From assembly GCF_019703515.2 (NCBI RefSeq), contig NC_059385.1:31126001-31190000 (forward strand): DNA of 64,000 bases. The letters are read 5' to 3'. Source of the stretch: Myxocyprinus asiaticus. Its lineage: Eukaryota > Chordata > Actinopteri > Cypriniformes > Catostomidae. The first letter of the stretch is position 1, and every line of letters begins with the position of its first letter. The notes beneath the pieces were generated by a model, which saw only the letters and a list, made by a program, of their open reading frames with translations, was not told the DNA's origin and ran no database searches. The position numbers and the translations under genes are program-made. Below, one piece after another: positions 1-12,242 of this stretch.

Positions 1-1009
1 CTCCAAATTCACCCCAAATAGTCTCGTTTGTTTGTGCTTCATTTGTGCTGGTTTGTGCCGGTAAAAGTTTCATTTGTGCTACTTCGGTTTTTTAAATATT
101 AGACACTGAATTACAGGCGAATTATAAATGCTGATATTTATTGAATACAATACTGACAGAATAAAATAGATCACTTAATGGTCACAAAAATCAAATATAG
201 GTTAGTAGCAGTCTCGGTCATTCTGATTACTATATATTAGGCTACTATATTATATATTTCTGAAATAGGTCTATCTTGTTTTGTGTGTAGTCAGTACGAT
301 TTATGAGCAGTGAGCATTTTATTTCAGGTTTGTCATTTCAATCTCTTACCAAAATGTTGGATGAAGATGTTTTAATACAACAACAACTCCTTTTATCAAT
401 GTTTTTGTAGTCGCTATGGTGTTTATTAAAAACGTATTGGTGTTCAGACAGCAGCAGCTCTATATTCATCTGGTGTCTGTCAGACTCTTTTTCTGTCACT
501 CACTTTCGCTCAGCTCTGGGCACGAGAACAAAAGCGCAAATCTCCTCGATGTGAACACACAAGACTAATCATCACATCATTTGTTCAATAAACAATTATC
601 TTCATTCACTGGTCTTTCCTGATTGAACTTTTTATTTATTTACATGGAGTATCATCTGCTACACTTCACTGCCACCACTAGGCGCAAGTGACACTTCTGT
701 TCAAGATGCTCTTATGGAAATGAGTGTAGAGTTAGTAGAGAAAAAGTCGATATAAGTCAAACTACAAAAGTTGTTACTAAATAAAATTTCTGGCCAATGT
801 AAATACAACGTTTTAAAACTGTCAGTTACAATATTATTTGTTAACTTCAAGAATAATGGTACAACATTCAAGAGAGCTAAGTTTGTCAATGTTTATTGAA
901 CAGAAAACTCATTGCTAATACTAATATATGCTAATTACTGTTGCACATGTGACCCATGTTATTTTTTTTTTAATACATTGTGAATCTAGGGGTCAACTTC
1001 ACGCAGGTT

Positions 1010-1147
1010 GACAGAACTACCGCTTACACTTACATTTATTGGAAATGCTGTAAGATTGAGATGCCTGAATTAAATGAATGACGTAATGCCACTGCGAGTC
1101 TTCCTGACAGAACTACCGCTTACTCCTCCATTTATTGGAAATGCTGT
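1010..1147 (+). repeat. 42-bp direct repeat pair
   Basis: The segment at 1010-1051 (gacagaactaccgcttac, then catttattggaaatgctgt) recurs at 1106-1147, 96 bp downstream, with few differences. Neither copy is in a recognisable gene. Confidence 0.8.
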
Positions 1148-1587
1148 TTGACGCGATCTTACAACATGACTATCATGGTTGTTCTTCCCTCAAAGTGCGC
1201 TTCGGAGGCTGATGTATCCCTTTGGATTGCAGGGCCAGTGTGTTTATTAAACCGCAAAAGTGCTGCATGCTACATAATTAGTGCTCCGCTCACTGTCATC
1301 TGCTACAAACAGTGTGCACAATGCTCATGATGGTGTTTTCAGTATAGATATCTATAGTTTTCAGTGAATGAGCAGCCTGCTTCACACATTCACTTTGAAA
1401 TGTGCAGCACATGCAAACTATATAATTATTTCATTAAATAGCAGCCTTTGTGGTTTAATAATCACACTAAGACATAACATGATTTTAATTTGTGTGCTGA
1501 ATGTTGACAATGACATTTGTACGTCAGATGATATGGGTTTTTGGTATCTGAGCATTTTTATGAGCACAAGTAAAAGTGCATGAGCGC

Positions 1588-1623
1588 AGTATCGGACCCA
1601 ATATCGGTATCTGGACATCCCTA
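1588..1623. repeat. Relic terminus of hAT-like element
   Basis: The stretch agtatcggacccaatatcgg followed by tatctggacatcccta resembles the right end of the hAT-like element at 4950-5988 (GATACC/ATCGG motifs ending in CATCCCTA). Only this end is left. Confidence 0.5.
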
Positions 1624-2205
1624 TAACTAACATATAGATTATCTCAATGCTAAAACATAGACTAAAAGTCACAACTCCCATTTTGATTATAGTGCTGATC
1701 TAAAGTGCTGCTAATCTTGCAGAAACTAACATCTAGCATATTAACATATTTCTCTTTTACATAATCTCTTTTATACTGTTCCATATTTCAGCATTAGACA
1801 TCTGGAGGTCTTACATATCCTTGTTCTCCAGGCTGTTATTTAATTCACCTGCAGGAATCAGATCTCTTACTAGCTAGGTTTCCACCCACCTACTTTTATG
1901 CACACTTTGACACTGTGGATAAGAAATCCTTAATGGGGACACTTTATGAGAATACATTTTCTATAATACAATTTATTTCTGATTTGTTATCGTTCTGCTG
2001 AAATCTGATCTCATCACTCGTCTACTAGCTGCTGAGGGCAGTAAATGCGAAGAGAAGTTTTCCAAATATTCTCCATTGTTCCTCAAAATTACTATAGGAA
2101 ACATCTATGGAATCATTAAGGAACCAGAATCATTAAGTGGAATTGGAACCAGAATCGTTAAATTCCTCATGATTCCCAACTGTATTTAGCATGGATTGAA
2201 GGTTT

Positions 2206-2230
2206 TTGTGTGTGTGTGTGTGTGTGTGTT
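2206..2230 (+). repeat. (GT)n microsatellite
   Basis: About 12 uninterrupted TG dinucleotides. Confidence 0.95.
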
Positions 2231-2475
2231 TCTCCCCATATTAAACTTGATATTTGATACATGGGTAGTCCATCTTAAACCTGCTCTTGAATACCATAGA
2301 AAACCAGTAGAGAAATCTAAACATTGCAGATTCTCTTCACAGAATCTCCTTTAACCTTTCGTAAGTACGATCACACTGATTTGATCATTCCAGATTGGTT
2401 CCTGGGGCGTACCATCACACCAGTTTGATTAGAATGTGCGTGTGTGATGTCATCAACTGGCAAATTTTAAAATTC

Positions 2476-3085
2476 AAATCTGCTTTCCCGTTGTTTAGCT
2501 GCTGCTGCTACAGAGAGGAACTGGATAAGCAATGCCATTTACATGCTTGAAATATCTTTTCAACCACATGATGTTTATTTTATGTTACAGGCATTCAGTC
2601 TAACACAGAAGACAACAAATTTACTGCTCAATCCACACAGTGTATAACCGTGCAAAACTAACTTAGAAACTCACCATATCAGCTGTCGTACTGCTTACAT
2701 GCTACATAGAAAGAGACTGGCTAAGCACGTCATTTAGATGTCTAAATCAGCTGCCCGAACAGTCTTTTCAACTACAGGAAATGTTTGTTTTATGTTACAT
2801 GCATTCAAACAAACACAGAATACTGACCATATAAGTTTACTGTCCATATCCACACACTGTGTATAACAGCAGCAAAACTAGATGATAAACTCACCAAATC
2901 TGCTTTTGCGTTGCTGTGTAGCTGCCGTTGCTATAGAGAGAGTGACTGGCGAAACCTTGTCATTTACATCTAAAACAGCTGCTCAAACAGCTTTTTAAAC
3001 CACAGGATATGTTTATTGTATTCAAATAAACAGAAGTATTAGAAACCAATTTCCAGCACATATCTACACACTCATGTCTATGACA
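2476..3085 (+). repeat. Three degenerate ~200-220 bp tandem repeats inside the piggyBac
   Basis: Units start near 2476, 2676 and 2896. Each repeats the same order of landmarks: a tctgctttt/cagctgtcg start, GCTGC...CTACATAGA/CAGAGA, TTTTCAACCACA, ATGTTTATTTTATG, CATTCAAACAAACACAGAA and, in the first two, CACACAGTGTATAAC. They lie between the left terminus and the transposase, where piggyBac-like elements can carry subterminal repeats that bind transposase; that role here is inference. Confidence 0.75.
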
Positions 3086-4834
3086 ACAGTGAGAAAAACA
3101 ATCATATTTCAATGCATTGTTTTATTCACAACATATTATGTTGTTAATTATTTTTATTTGTGAATCTGTGTATAAATATTATCAGACAGGCCTGCACTGC
3201 AATTTAAAAAAGTAAAAAAATAAAATAAAATCATGGCTATGACCATAGCCTATCACTAGTCTTCCCTTTCCCCATCACTTTTACCTCAGACTCGCATCGG
3301 AGCTTGTCATCTATTTTACACACACAACTTGAGTTAATTTGATTTATTTACAGTTTTATTTACACAATTGCCACAGAAAAAGGTGTCTTCTTTTAAAAGA
3401 AAACAATTTACAAATGAGGAGATGAGAGAAATATGTTTTAATTCTGATGAGGAGGAGGGAGATTTTGACAATGAGGGAAGTGACACAGATGAGGAGATGC
3501 CCCCAACCTTCAAGCCCTTGATGCTGAGGATGAAGATGCCTCAGCCACTGCTCCTACACCTGCACACACAACACCAAGGAAGGTGGAGGAGGTAAGCTCT
3601 TCATGCTGGAGTGCTACCAGCAATTTTAACCCTCCTGGACCTGGGGTTGCTTTTGAATACCAGATGTGCGGATTACAAAACCCTCCAGAATCCCCCAGTG
3701 AAGTCCAATATTTTAAGATGTTCCTTACTGAGGAACTAATTGAGGAAATTGTTGAGGAAACAAACTGCTATGCCTCAGAACTGCAGGAGAAAACACCACC
3801 TGAAGTGAAAGGAAAGATTGTAAAGTGGGTAACAACAAATGCTCATGAAATGTACACATTCCTGGTGGCAGTGCTCCTAATGGGAATTGTGAAAAAAAAA
3901 CAAAAACAACTACAGACGAGTACAGACCCCATGCTCCTGACACCATTTTTGGGACTTTGTTTTCACAGGACCGCTTCCTTCTGCTCCTCCGCTGCCTACA
4001 CTTCTCCAACAATGCGATGGCAAACATCAACGACCCCCTGCAAAAAATTAGAAACATATTCACTGCTTTCACGTCATCCTTTCATCACATCTTAGTGCCC
4101 TACAGGTATCTGTGTGTCGATGAGTCGCTGATGAAATTCAAGGGTAGGCTGGCAGTTCGCTAGTTCATATCAACTAAATGCCACAGATTTGGGGTCAAAT
4201 TTTTTGTGCTATGTGATGTGCTTGCCGGTTACGTGCAGGACATGATCATATACACAGGATCCACCACCGACATCCAGCACTATGAAGGCCTTGAAATCTC
4301 TGGGTCTGTTGTCATGACATTACTGGCCCCATACTTGGAAAAAGGGTCACATCCTGTTCGTGGACAACTGGTACAGTAGTCCCACACTGTTCCAGCACCT
4401 CCTGTCCATGTACACAGGAGCTTGTGGGATTGTACGAGCCAACAGGAAGGGAATGCCAACATTTACCTGCAAAAATGACAAAGGGCCAGGTTGAATGCAA
4501 AGAAAATGGAGCACAACTGGCAGTGAAATGACATGACAAGAGGGATGTTCAACTTCTTACCACGGTCTATCCATCCACCATGTCAGCCACCGGAAAGGTC
4601 AATCATATATGATGAAGCCTCTCTGTGTGCTGGAATATAACAAAAAGTTGGGGGCAGTGGACAAGGCTGACATGATGAAAGGCTTTCTTGATTGTACCAG
4701 AAAAACCACCAAATGGTACAAGAAAGTCTTCTTTCACCTCCTTGACACTGCAGTACTGAACAGCCACATTGTCCACCACCAACTTACGGGTGAGAAATTT
4801 GCACATCAGTCTAAGAACAACATATAATTTACAT

Positions 4835-4861
4835 ATAAATAAATAAATAAATAAATAAATA
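4835..4861 (+). repeat. (AAAT)n microsatellite
   Basis: Six to seven ATAA/AAAT units just after the end of the piggyBac core relic. Confidence 0.9.
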
Positions 4862-4949
4862 GTTTATTTTAATCATTTTAATAATTTTTTCATGTAAATT
4901 AAATGAATGCATTTAAACTCAACTAAAATTAACAAAAAACAACTATGAC

Positions 4950-5988
4950 TAGGGATGGACTGATACCACTTTTTCTCTTCCGATTCCGATATCTGAAATC
5001 TCAGTATCGGCCGATACCGATCCGATACCAGTGTTGTTTTTTTCATAATCAGTTTAGAATACCTATACCTCACAGAGTGATGCTAATTATATGTAAAGAA
5101 ACACAAACCTTTAACTACACATTATTTCAATAAAAATGTACAAACTATTAAGAATTTTTATTAACTAGTCTACTGGATAATGCTGCAGCAAAATTAACAG
5201 TAATTCCAGTCTAAGTGTTCAGTAGAAAAGGCCATTTTTTTTTTTTTTTTTTTTTTTTGTTGCAAAAAACATTCAACTTGTATCTGGACTTTAAAGGATT
5301 CAGATCTCTTTTTTTGTTCAATTTAGTTCACTTTTCATTCACAGTTATTTTTTGGAACCCATTAAACTTAAATATTGTTGTAATTTGTAAACAAATAATA
5401 ATAATAGTAATAATAATACATTATTATTATTATTGACTTTTAGAATTTTAAATACAACAGTAATATATTTTAATCATGCACCTTTAACTTTAAAACCCTC
5501 TGGCTTTTATTTTGACATTCTGAACTCTCCAGGAAGTCCTGTATGTGTCTGTTTGTAGGCAAGTTCACAGTAGTTTAATTCGCTTCTTATTAAAATTCTG
5601 GTAAAATGCACCTCCGGCACCATTCTAAATGCATATTATAAGTGAACCGAACTATTGAGCATCTACATCTGAGATGTTGTTCATGAGTAGTGCTCAAATG
5701 TTGCGCAATGCTTGAAGGCTAAAAATAGGCATGAGTGTGTGTGTGTCAACAGAGCAGGGGCATTCAATAATAACTTCAAGTGGTTTTGAATAAAATGCAC
5801 GAGTCATATTAACTTCAGTGGTGTTTGTATGGTTCTTTTATGTCATTTTTGGAGCTTGACAGGAATGAACATGTCTAACACACAGTATTGGATTTGGATT
5901 GGGCTCGTCGGATACCGATACCCGATCCATCTAAAAATGACAGTATCGGAGCCGATACTGATCCAGGTATCAGATCGGTGCATCCCTA
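4950..5988. mobile_element. Non-autonomous hAT-like element inserted in the piggyBac
   Basis: This 1039-bp element runs from TAGGGATGGACTGATACC to GGTATCAGATCGGTGCATCCCTA, which are inverted copies. It is flanked by an 8-bp target duplication with one mismatch (ACTATGAC at 4942-4949, ACAATGAC at 5989-5996). An 8-bp duplication and short A/G-rich termini fit the hAT superfamily. No transposase is present. Inner sequence includes a T18 tract (about 5235) and an (ATT)n stretch (5397-5434). Its right 215 bp recur at 11584-11788. Confidence 0.82.
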
Positions 5989-6375
5989 ACAATGACTATG
6001 CTGTCATATTCCACACTCCTCCTCACTTCCCACCCATGTGCTCTGCTATCAATAGGAAAAGTCATCACATCCCTGCAATTCAGGATGAACCTGATGAGAG
6101 GACTGCTAGAAGAGCACAGCACACCTCGGTGTCCATCCAAAGCAGGCCGCCCTGCCTTGGACACTCCACTGCGTCTGACAGCTAGGCATTTCCCCTCCGA
6201 AGTCCCTCAGACAGCTTCCCAGGGCAGCAGGACCAGACGGCACTGCAAGGTCTGCCTATCCAGCACTCGCAGGACAAAGCAGAGGCGCCTCACCAAATTC
6301 ATGTGTGTGCCATGCAACACTCCCTTGTGTGTTGTCCCATGTTTTGAGTACCACCACACACTAAAGCATTACTGA

Positions 6376-7070
6376 GAACTGTGAAATAAAATAAGCAAAT
6401 TAATAGTTGTTATTGTTGTTATGACATTTGTATTAGTTATTGTTATATTTCCATAGTTATTTATAGTAAATTGTGTATTTTTTTCCTTGTAATTGGTTTA
6501 TTATCTATGAAATGTGTGCATTGTGGGCTTTTGTTTACCACAAATGCAATGTAATTGAATGTTATGAATGCTATTTAGTAGCTGTTATGGTTATGTAGCT
6601 TGTATTTATTAAAATATTTATATTGTTATTCATTATATTGATATGTATTTAAAAAAAATCTATAAACAAATACATATGAAAAGCATAGATCAATAGATAC
6701 AATTAAATAAAATCGAATTTTAAGAATAATGCTAATACTGAACTTATCTCTTGTCTCACACAGAAAAGAAAGTGTGGACGTGGCTAAGTCAACGGCTCAG
6801 CTTGTGGAAATTCTAGAACGGCTAAAATAGCTTAGCTTAATAGCACCTTAAACTGATCTGAGACAGCTTGAGAGCATCTTCATGGAAGATGCACAGCTGT
6901 ACCCACTCCCAAGAGTGTTCAACAAAACACTAAGTAGACAGCACATGCTTTAAATGTCTATTTAATTAATACCGTGATAGTTAACTTGAATGAGCTGAAT
7001 AAAATTTGACTGAGTAAACAGCCCTCTTCCTCAAGCATACACTACGCCCAGTTTCGGTTTTGGAACAAAT
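6376..7070. other. AT-rich intronic DNA, no gene seen
   Basis: No coding, RNA or clear repeat structure was identified. It may contain the unseen right end of the piggyBac element. Confidence 0.5.
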
Positions 7071-8712
7071 CAATAGCCATGTTTCCATCCAAGGTTTTTT
7101 TTTTGCGATAAAAGGTGTAGCGCATCTAAATGTTTACCGATATAGCTGATGGAAATGCAAATTATCTGTCGACATAATATTTTTCCATTTAGATCTACCG
7201 CATAAACTGTATGTCGATACTTCACGTCACGAAAAACTGGTTTGGAAATGCTTTTTATTGAGAAAATAGGCATTAATGCCAAAATGTCAACCTGTCAATA
7301 TCGACAAGTGCACGGAGAACAAATGAATGGCCACTCTTTGCTATTAATTTAATTGCGGTAGCCATCCGTTTATTTATTAAAGTTGCTTTTCCAGACCATT
7401 CAAAATAATAGATGCCAGTCATGGAATTAGCCCACAATACAAAAAACATATCATTTCAATGCACAAAGAGGTTTTAAATAAAAAATAAATACACAATACT
7501 AGGAGAAAAGCATCAGTGTCCTTTTTTGGAACACTAACATATAGCCCAATTCTATAAAATTATTGTTAAGCTTTTGAAAAAATGCCAGTAAAATTCCCTG
7601 TATTAAATTAAATAAATTATGAAACTAATAAAGCATTAAATTAAAAAAAATAAATAACATAAATTACCAAACAAAAACAAAAAAATAATATTGTTAGGCC
7701 TATTTACTTCTTTACACAAACTTAAATTATCCTAACCATGTTTTGAAGATGAAAACAGTCGGCTGAAAAGACTAGACTGTAAACTATTAGAACTATTTGT
7801 CCAATGCAGAGTTCACTTTCTGAAAACGAGCTTTAGAATATTTTAAAACATTTAAATATTTTAAATCTAACCCTCTTTACCTCAGATCGCATTTGCTGAG
7901 CTTCTTCAGAAAATATAAATTGCGTTATGACGCCAACATTAATTTTAGATGAAAATCAAGTTCAGTTGGTCGTTAAAAGTTAAATGCAGTTGTGATGGCT
8001 ATGCTTTAGATTAACTGATTGTTCAAAATTGCCTATTGAATATCAGGAATGTATCATATGTAAACCCTGAAATTACACAGCATCAGTTTTTCTTTAATAG
8101 CTGTGCACACAGTACATACACATCGATGGATGGTCCTTATACTAAAACTGAAAGTTTCCCCCACTACTTGGTGCAGGTTGCCAGCTTGAGCAGGGCCATG
8201 ACGATTCGCTTTCGGGTCGGAACCGTTGGCAAACTGCGATAGGTGCAACATCAGGACCAATATTACAGTCCTATCAGAAGGGCAACTGTTGCCTTTTGAT
8301 TGCAATTCCTCCTCTTCTGATTTCATTTATTTGTGAAATTAAAATGACAGTAAACGGGCTAATTTCAATGAATTGTCTCAATACTCTCCCCATTTTACCT
8401 TTGTAAAATGTAAAACTTTGGGGGAAAAAAATTAAGGACATCTGGGGTGGCGAATGGTACACAATTAGCGATATTAACACATTTCTGTATGGAAACGGCT
8501 TAAGGTCAGGTTTCTTTTGCGATTAAACCAAAACTTATGTGACAAAGTGGGTTTTTTTAAGCATGACGTTGTCACGCACACATTTTTATCGATAAATGGC
8601 CATTTGAATGGAAACAGGCAGAAGACGGCAATTTCGCAAAAAAATTTTTTTACGCATTTTCACTTTGTCGATAACAAAACAGCGCGAAAAGTGGATGGAA
8701 ACTAGGTTATTG
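7071..8712. mobile_element. 1.6-kb element with GTTTCCATCCA inverted repeats
   Basis: The left end CAATAGCCATGTTTCCATCC and the reverse complement of the right end, CAATAACCTAGTTTCCATCC, agree in 17 of 20 bases. Inside both ends there are further gcgataaa/tttatcgat and gGTTTCCAT-like motifs in opposite orientation. No transposase reading frame was recognised, so this looks like a non-autonomous DNA transposon. The superfamily is uncertain because no convincing target duplication was seen. Confidence 0.65.
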
Positions 8713-9185
8713 ACTAAATTGTCTTCTGAAGTCAAGTCATGTTAATTAGATAGTAGATCATGTTTCTTTGAATAATAAATGGTGCTACTTTTCATGTTTG
8801 CAACGATTCAGAGCTAATCATTATGCAAATGCATTTCTTTTAAAATGCTTCAAATTGCAATCAACAAGGCCATTTCATTGAACATGAGTAATCTACATGA
8901 AATGTGTAAAAAAGAAAATCAACATTGGAGTTTTGTGACTTTCAATTCATGTCTTTTTACTTTGACGTCGTCTGTTTGCTAGTGTACTCCAAAAAGTTGT
9001 CAAAGTTATATTTTAGCACATAAACTCATTTGAAATTTGCAGTCTTGCTCTTCCTTCCTCTTATGGGGCGATGAAGCTGCTGCTATAGAGTGGTAAGAGA
9101 GAAAAAGCATAAATGAATCAGGTTTCCGAGGTAGAGAAATAAAATATTCAAAGCCTGTGACTGTTATTGCTATGTGGTAACAATT
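8713..9185. other. Intronic DNA, no gene seen
   Basis: No coding or repeat feature was recognised. Confidence 0.5.
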
Positions 9186-9660
9186 AAATTCACGCATATG
9201 ATACAGTATTTGAAAAAAACATCATTTTATTTAAAAAAAAAAAAAAAAAAAAAGATGCTGTAGTTTAAAAGTCTTTGGAGTTTTGAGAACATATTTTATC
9301 CTCCAAAATAATTGATTTTAGAGCAGCTTATTTATGTCATCGCGAGCTGCTTTTGATGCAACGCATATAAGTTATAGCAAATAAAGTTAATAATCAATTC
9401 ATATATATAATATTTGTAATTAACATTATTTTATCTTAAAAAAAAAAAAAAAAAAAGTGGATGGAGTTTACGGTTTTAGGAGTTTTGAGAGCATGTAGCC
9501 TAATTAATACAATTCATAGCAATCCATTCACATATATGACATTTGTTAGAAATATTTTATTAGATTGGGAAAATAAAGTGGTTGGAGCCGCTGCACGATA
9601 CAGGTTGCCCGTCAACTCAATGTGCGTCTCATTCCCGCATCGGGTATTTACAGTATAATT
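9186..9660 (+). repeat. ~205-bp tandem repeat with long A tracts
   Basis: A-tracts of about 22 (9232) and 18 (9439) bases end successive units. Each unit has GGAGTTTTGAGA(A/G)CAT soon after the A-tract and an ATTCATATATATAATATTTG-like block before the next one. The first unit is partial and the third lacks a terminal A-tract. Two and a half diverged units are visible. Confidence 0.65.
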
Positions 9661-10255
9661 AACTTTGTTATAATGAGAGAGACCTTGTTTTGTTTTTTGA
9701 GGTGCTGGTGTTTTGAAAGTTTTGATGCTGACATCATCCAGCCCAACAGCCTCGGATGTTAGTGGTTTGTGGTTCAAGGCCAGCAAGCTTTTGGCTGTTG
9801 GTGGAAAAGGGGCATAAGATAATGATTGAGTGGGCCTGAATGCCCAGTGGGTGGCCCCGGCCCATCCATGCCCGCCTGTGGCTATACCAGTGATAACAAT
9901 ACAGTAATAAATGGCAATATTTAAATATTTACTGAAACATTTTAATACATGGAAAATGCTGTGCGGCGGCTGTGATCATGCAAATAAATCGCTGAATTTA
10001 CCAACTCTTATGCCATTTTCGCTACTGTTGAAAGTTTAAGTTTAAATCAGGGACACTGTTAAAACATCTTAATGCTTTAATACTCACAATTTTTCTAATG
10101 ACACGCTCTTTAGAGAACTGAATGGCCAAATTGAATGCACATTAAAAACACTGTGATGTTCAAAAGATGTCACATCATTTTATATCATCAGCAAAATCAT
10201 TGCGAATATACTGTGACTGTGCTTATCTATAAGAGATTACAGGAAACTAAATTCT

Positions 10256-10320
10256 ACTTGGTTGCTATGCCAATGCTAGGTGGTTGCTAGGGTGTTCTAG
10301 GTGGATGCAAGGTGTTTTTT
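10256..10320 (+). repeat. GGTTGCTAGGTG-type short minisatellite
   Basis: Repeats of ggttgctatgcc, aggtggttgctagggtgttc and taggtggatgcaagg form an imperfect 11-20 bp repeat of a type I know from other cyprinid introns. Confidence 0.6.
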
Positions 10321-10539
10321 TTTACTGGCCTAAGTCAAAAGAGCCTACCCCGAAGTCTCTATGATATTCTAGTCCTTAGATACCTTAGATGTGTGCTGTG
10401 TATTTTTATGCTTATTAGAGTATAGCAAAATTTGATCAGTGAACTCCATTGAAATCAGTTGTAAGTCGAGTCTCATGTGTGCTTCGTGTGACGAGAGCTA
10501 TTTATATGATGCACAAAGTTGCTGCCTAGCTAGTGTGTT

Positions 10540-11218
10540 CAAAATCAGTCACTTATGAAGTGCCATTTCGCTTAGGATGCTGCCTTAGAAGGTAGCTGCC
10601 TATGTAGGCAGGCAAGGCAGCTCACTCGGATTTAGAACAGAGTCAGAGTGTATTTATGTGGTTACACATAAGAAAGAGTGCTTACTCTTTCTCCATTTCT
10701 CATTCAGTATCTTTCTCTATTCACACTCTGCTAGTCTCATATTCTGCCATATTGTTCTTGTTTATATTGCCATACTGCCCACTGTAGGAGAGCAGCGGCA
10801 GTGTGTTGTGTCATGCTGATTATTGGATTGTGGTTTGGGAGATGATTAGGAGATCCAAAGGACCAAGCTGTAATTATCCCCCATAAAATCACTTCTACGG
10901 AGGAACAGATTTGAGTTCATTCATTAACCCTTTATGCATTAAAGATGAGATGTGTTGAACTATGTGTTGACATGAGACACTAAAGCCATATTCATGGATC
11001 GTTTGTAACAAAAACATTTTACTGTAAACATTTACGGTAATCATTTTAATTGGGTTTCTGAGGGTTTCATGAAGCTAATATTTTTTTTAAAAAAAACACC
11101 CAGGGCCTTAATGGAAATGTAACAACCTCTCAGAAATGTGTCCTTTCCAAATATTACTTAAAAAAGTTATTATTTGTGTAATTCTGTTTGTTGCTGCTAA
11201 TGACACAGAAATCACATG
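10540..11218. other. Intronic DNA with a GGCAGCTGCCT-type palindromic repeat
   Basis: At 10570-10640 there are repeated ctgcctta/gctgcctatgtaggcagg motifs forming small palindromes, resembling a known type of cyprinid repeat. The rest shows nothing recognisable. Confidence 0.45.
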
Positions 11219-11583
11219 CTTAAAGGGCTAGTACACCCAAAAATTCTCTCATCATTTATACACCCTCATGCCATCCCAGATGTGTATGACTTTCTTTCTT
11301 CAGCAGAACACATTTGAAGAAAAATATCTCAGATCTGTAGGTCCATACAATGCAATGGTGACCAGACCTTTGTAGCTCCAAAAATCACATAAAGGAAACA
11401 TAAAAGTAATCCATATGACTCCAGTATTTAAATCCATATCTTCAGAAGCGATATGATAGGTGTGGGTGAGAAACAAAGATATTTAAGTCATTTTTTACTT
11501 TAAATCTCCACTTTAACTTTCATTTTCAGATGTGAAAGTAAAACTAAACACAGCCTTTTGTGATTCACAGAGCTATCCCACGT
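11219..11583 (+). repeat. Left half of AGTTCACCCAAAAAT-type cyprinid repeat
   Basis: It starts ttaaagggctagtacaccca and continues through ctcatgccatcccagatgtg and ggtccatacaatgcaatgg to a tgataggtgtgggtgagaaac block. The same order appears at 28787-29317 (complete, palindromic) and, as the opposite end, at 50565-51010. It is cut off where the hAT-like fragment begins. Confidence 0.75.
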
Positions 11584-11785
11584 CTTTAAGTGGCTTTGAA
11601 TAAAATGCACGAGTCATATGAAATGCTTTAATGGTGTTTTTATGGTTCTTTTATATCATTTTTGGAGCTTGACAGTAACAAACATGACTAACACACAGTA
11701 TCGGATTTGGATCAGGCTCGTCGGACCGATACACGATCTTCTGTATCGGAGCTGATACCGATCCAGGTATCGGATCGGTGCATCC

Positions 11786-11788
<3 letters not shown>
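11584..11788 (+). repeat. Second copy of the hAT-like element's right end
   Basis: This aligns with 5774-5988 across its length, sharing gaataaaatgcacgagtcat, the ttttggagcttgaca block and the terminal GTATCGGATCGGTGCATCCCTA. Only the right fifth of the element is present. The (AT)n microsatellite begins exactly at its CATCCCTA end. Confidence 0.85.
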
Positions 11789-11848
<60 letters not shown>

Positions 11849-12039
11849 GTGTATATATGTATATATATATATATATGTGTATATATGTATATATATATAT
11901 ATATGTGTATATATGTATATATATATATATATGTGTATATATGTATATATATATATATATATGTGTATATATGTATATATGTGTATATATGTATATATAT
12001 ATATATATATGTGTATATATGTATATATATGTATATATG

Positions 12040-12074
<35 letters not shown>

Positions 12075-12094
12075 GTGTATATATGTATATGTAT

Positions 12095-12147
<53 letters not shown>

Positions 12148-12155
12148 TGTATATG

Positions 12156-12242
<87 letters not shown>

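Larger units (their letters stand above)
1..2350. other. Probable plppr1 upstream intron, no gene seen
   Basis: No exon, RNA gene or transposase was recognised. The first 80 bases contain several imperfect TTTGTGCT repeats of the kind found in teleost DNA repeats. Short repeats and microsatellites are listed separately; at 1879-1935 there is a lone gtttccacccacc terminus resembling the end of the element at 7071. Confidence 0.6.
3368..6375 (+). pseudogene. piggyBac-like (PGBD-type) transposase pseudogene
   Basis: This is the relic of a DDD transposase that cuts and pastes DNA at TTAA sites. The acidic N-terminus (3368-3595) is followed by the DDE_Tnp_1_7-type core. Three catalytic-aspartate motifs are visible: CVDESLMKFKG (about 4117), FVDNWYSS (about 4360) and GAVDKADMM (about 4651). 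The C-terminal cysteine-rich zinc-binding tail (CKVCLSS...CVPCNTPLCVVPCF) is at 6245-6375. Reading frames change near 3585, 3945 and 4480, stops occur (for example after LAVR at 4163), and about 1.25 kb separates the core from the tail. Most of that gap is the hAT-like insertion; the remaining roughly 210 bp is AT-rich and could be an intron or further decay. It cannot make protein. Confidence 0.88.
2351..6400 (+). mobile_element. Decayed piggyBac-superfamily transposon
   Basis: The left end is proposed at TTAA (2351-2354) followed by CCTTTCGTAAGTACGATCAC; TTAA is the target site of piggyBac elements and the outer bases start CC. Subterminal copies of a tacgatcacactgattt motif follow at 2368 and about 2410. 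Next come three degenerate repeats of about 210 bp and a transposase relic. The right terminus was not found, so the end coordinate is only the end of the coding relic. A hAT-like element has inserted into it at 4950. Confidence 0.7.
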
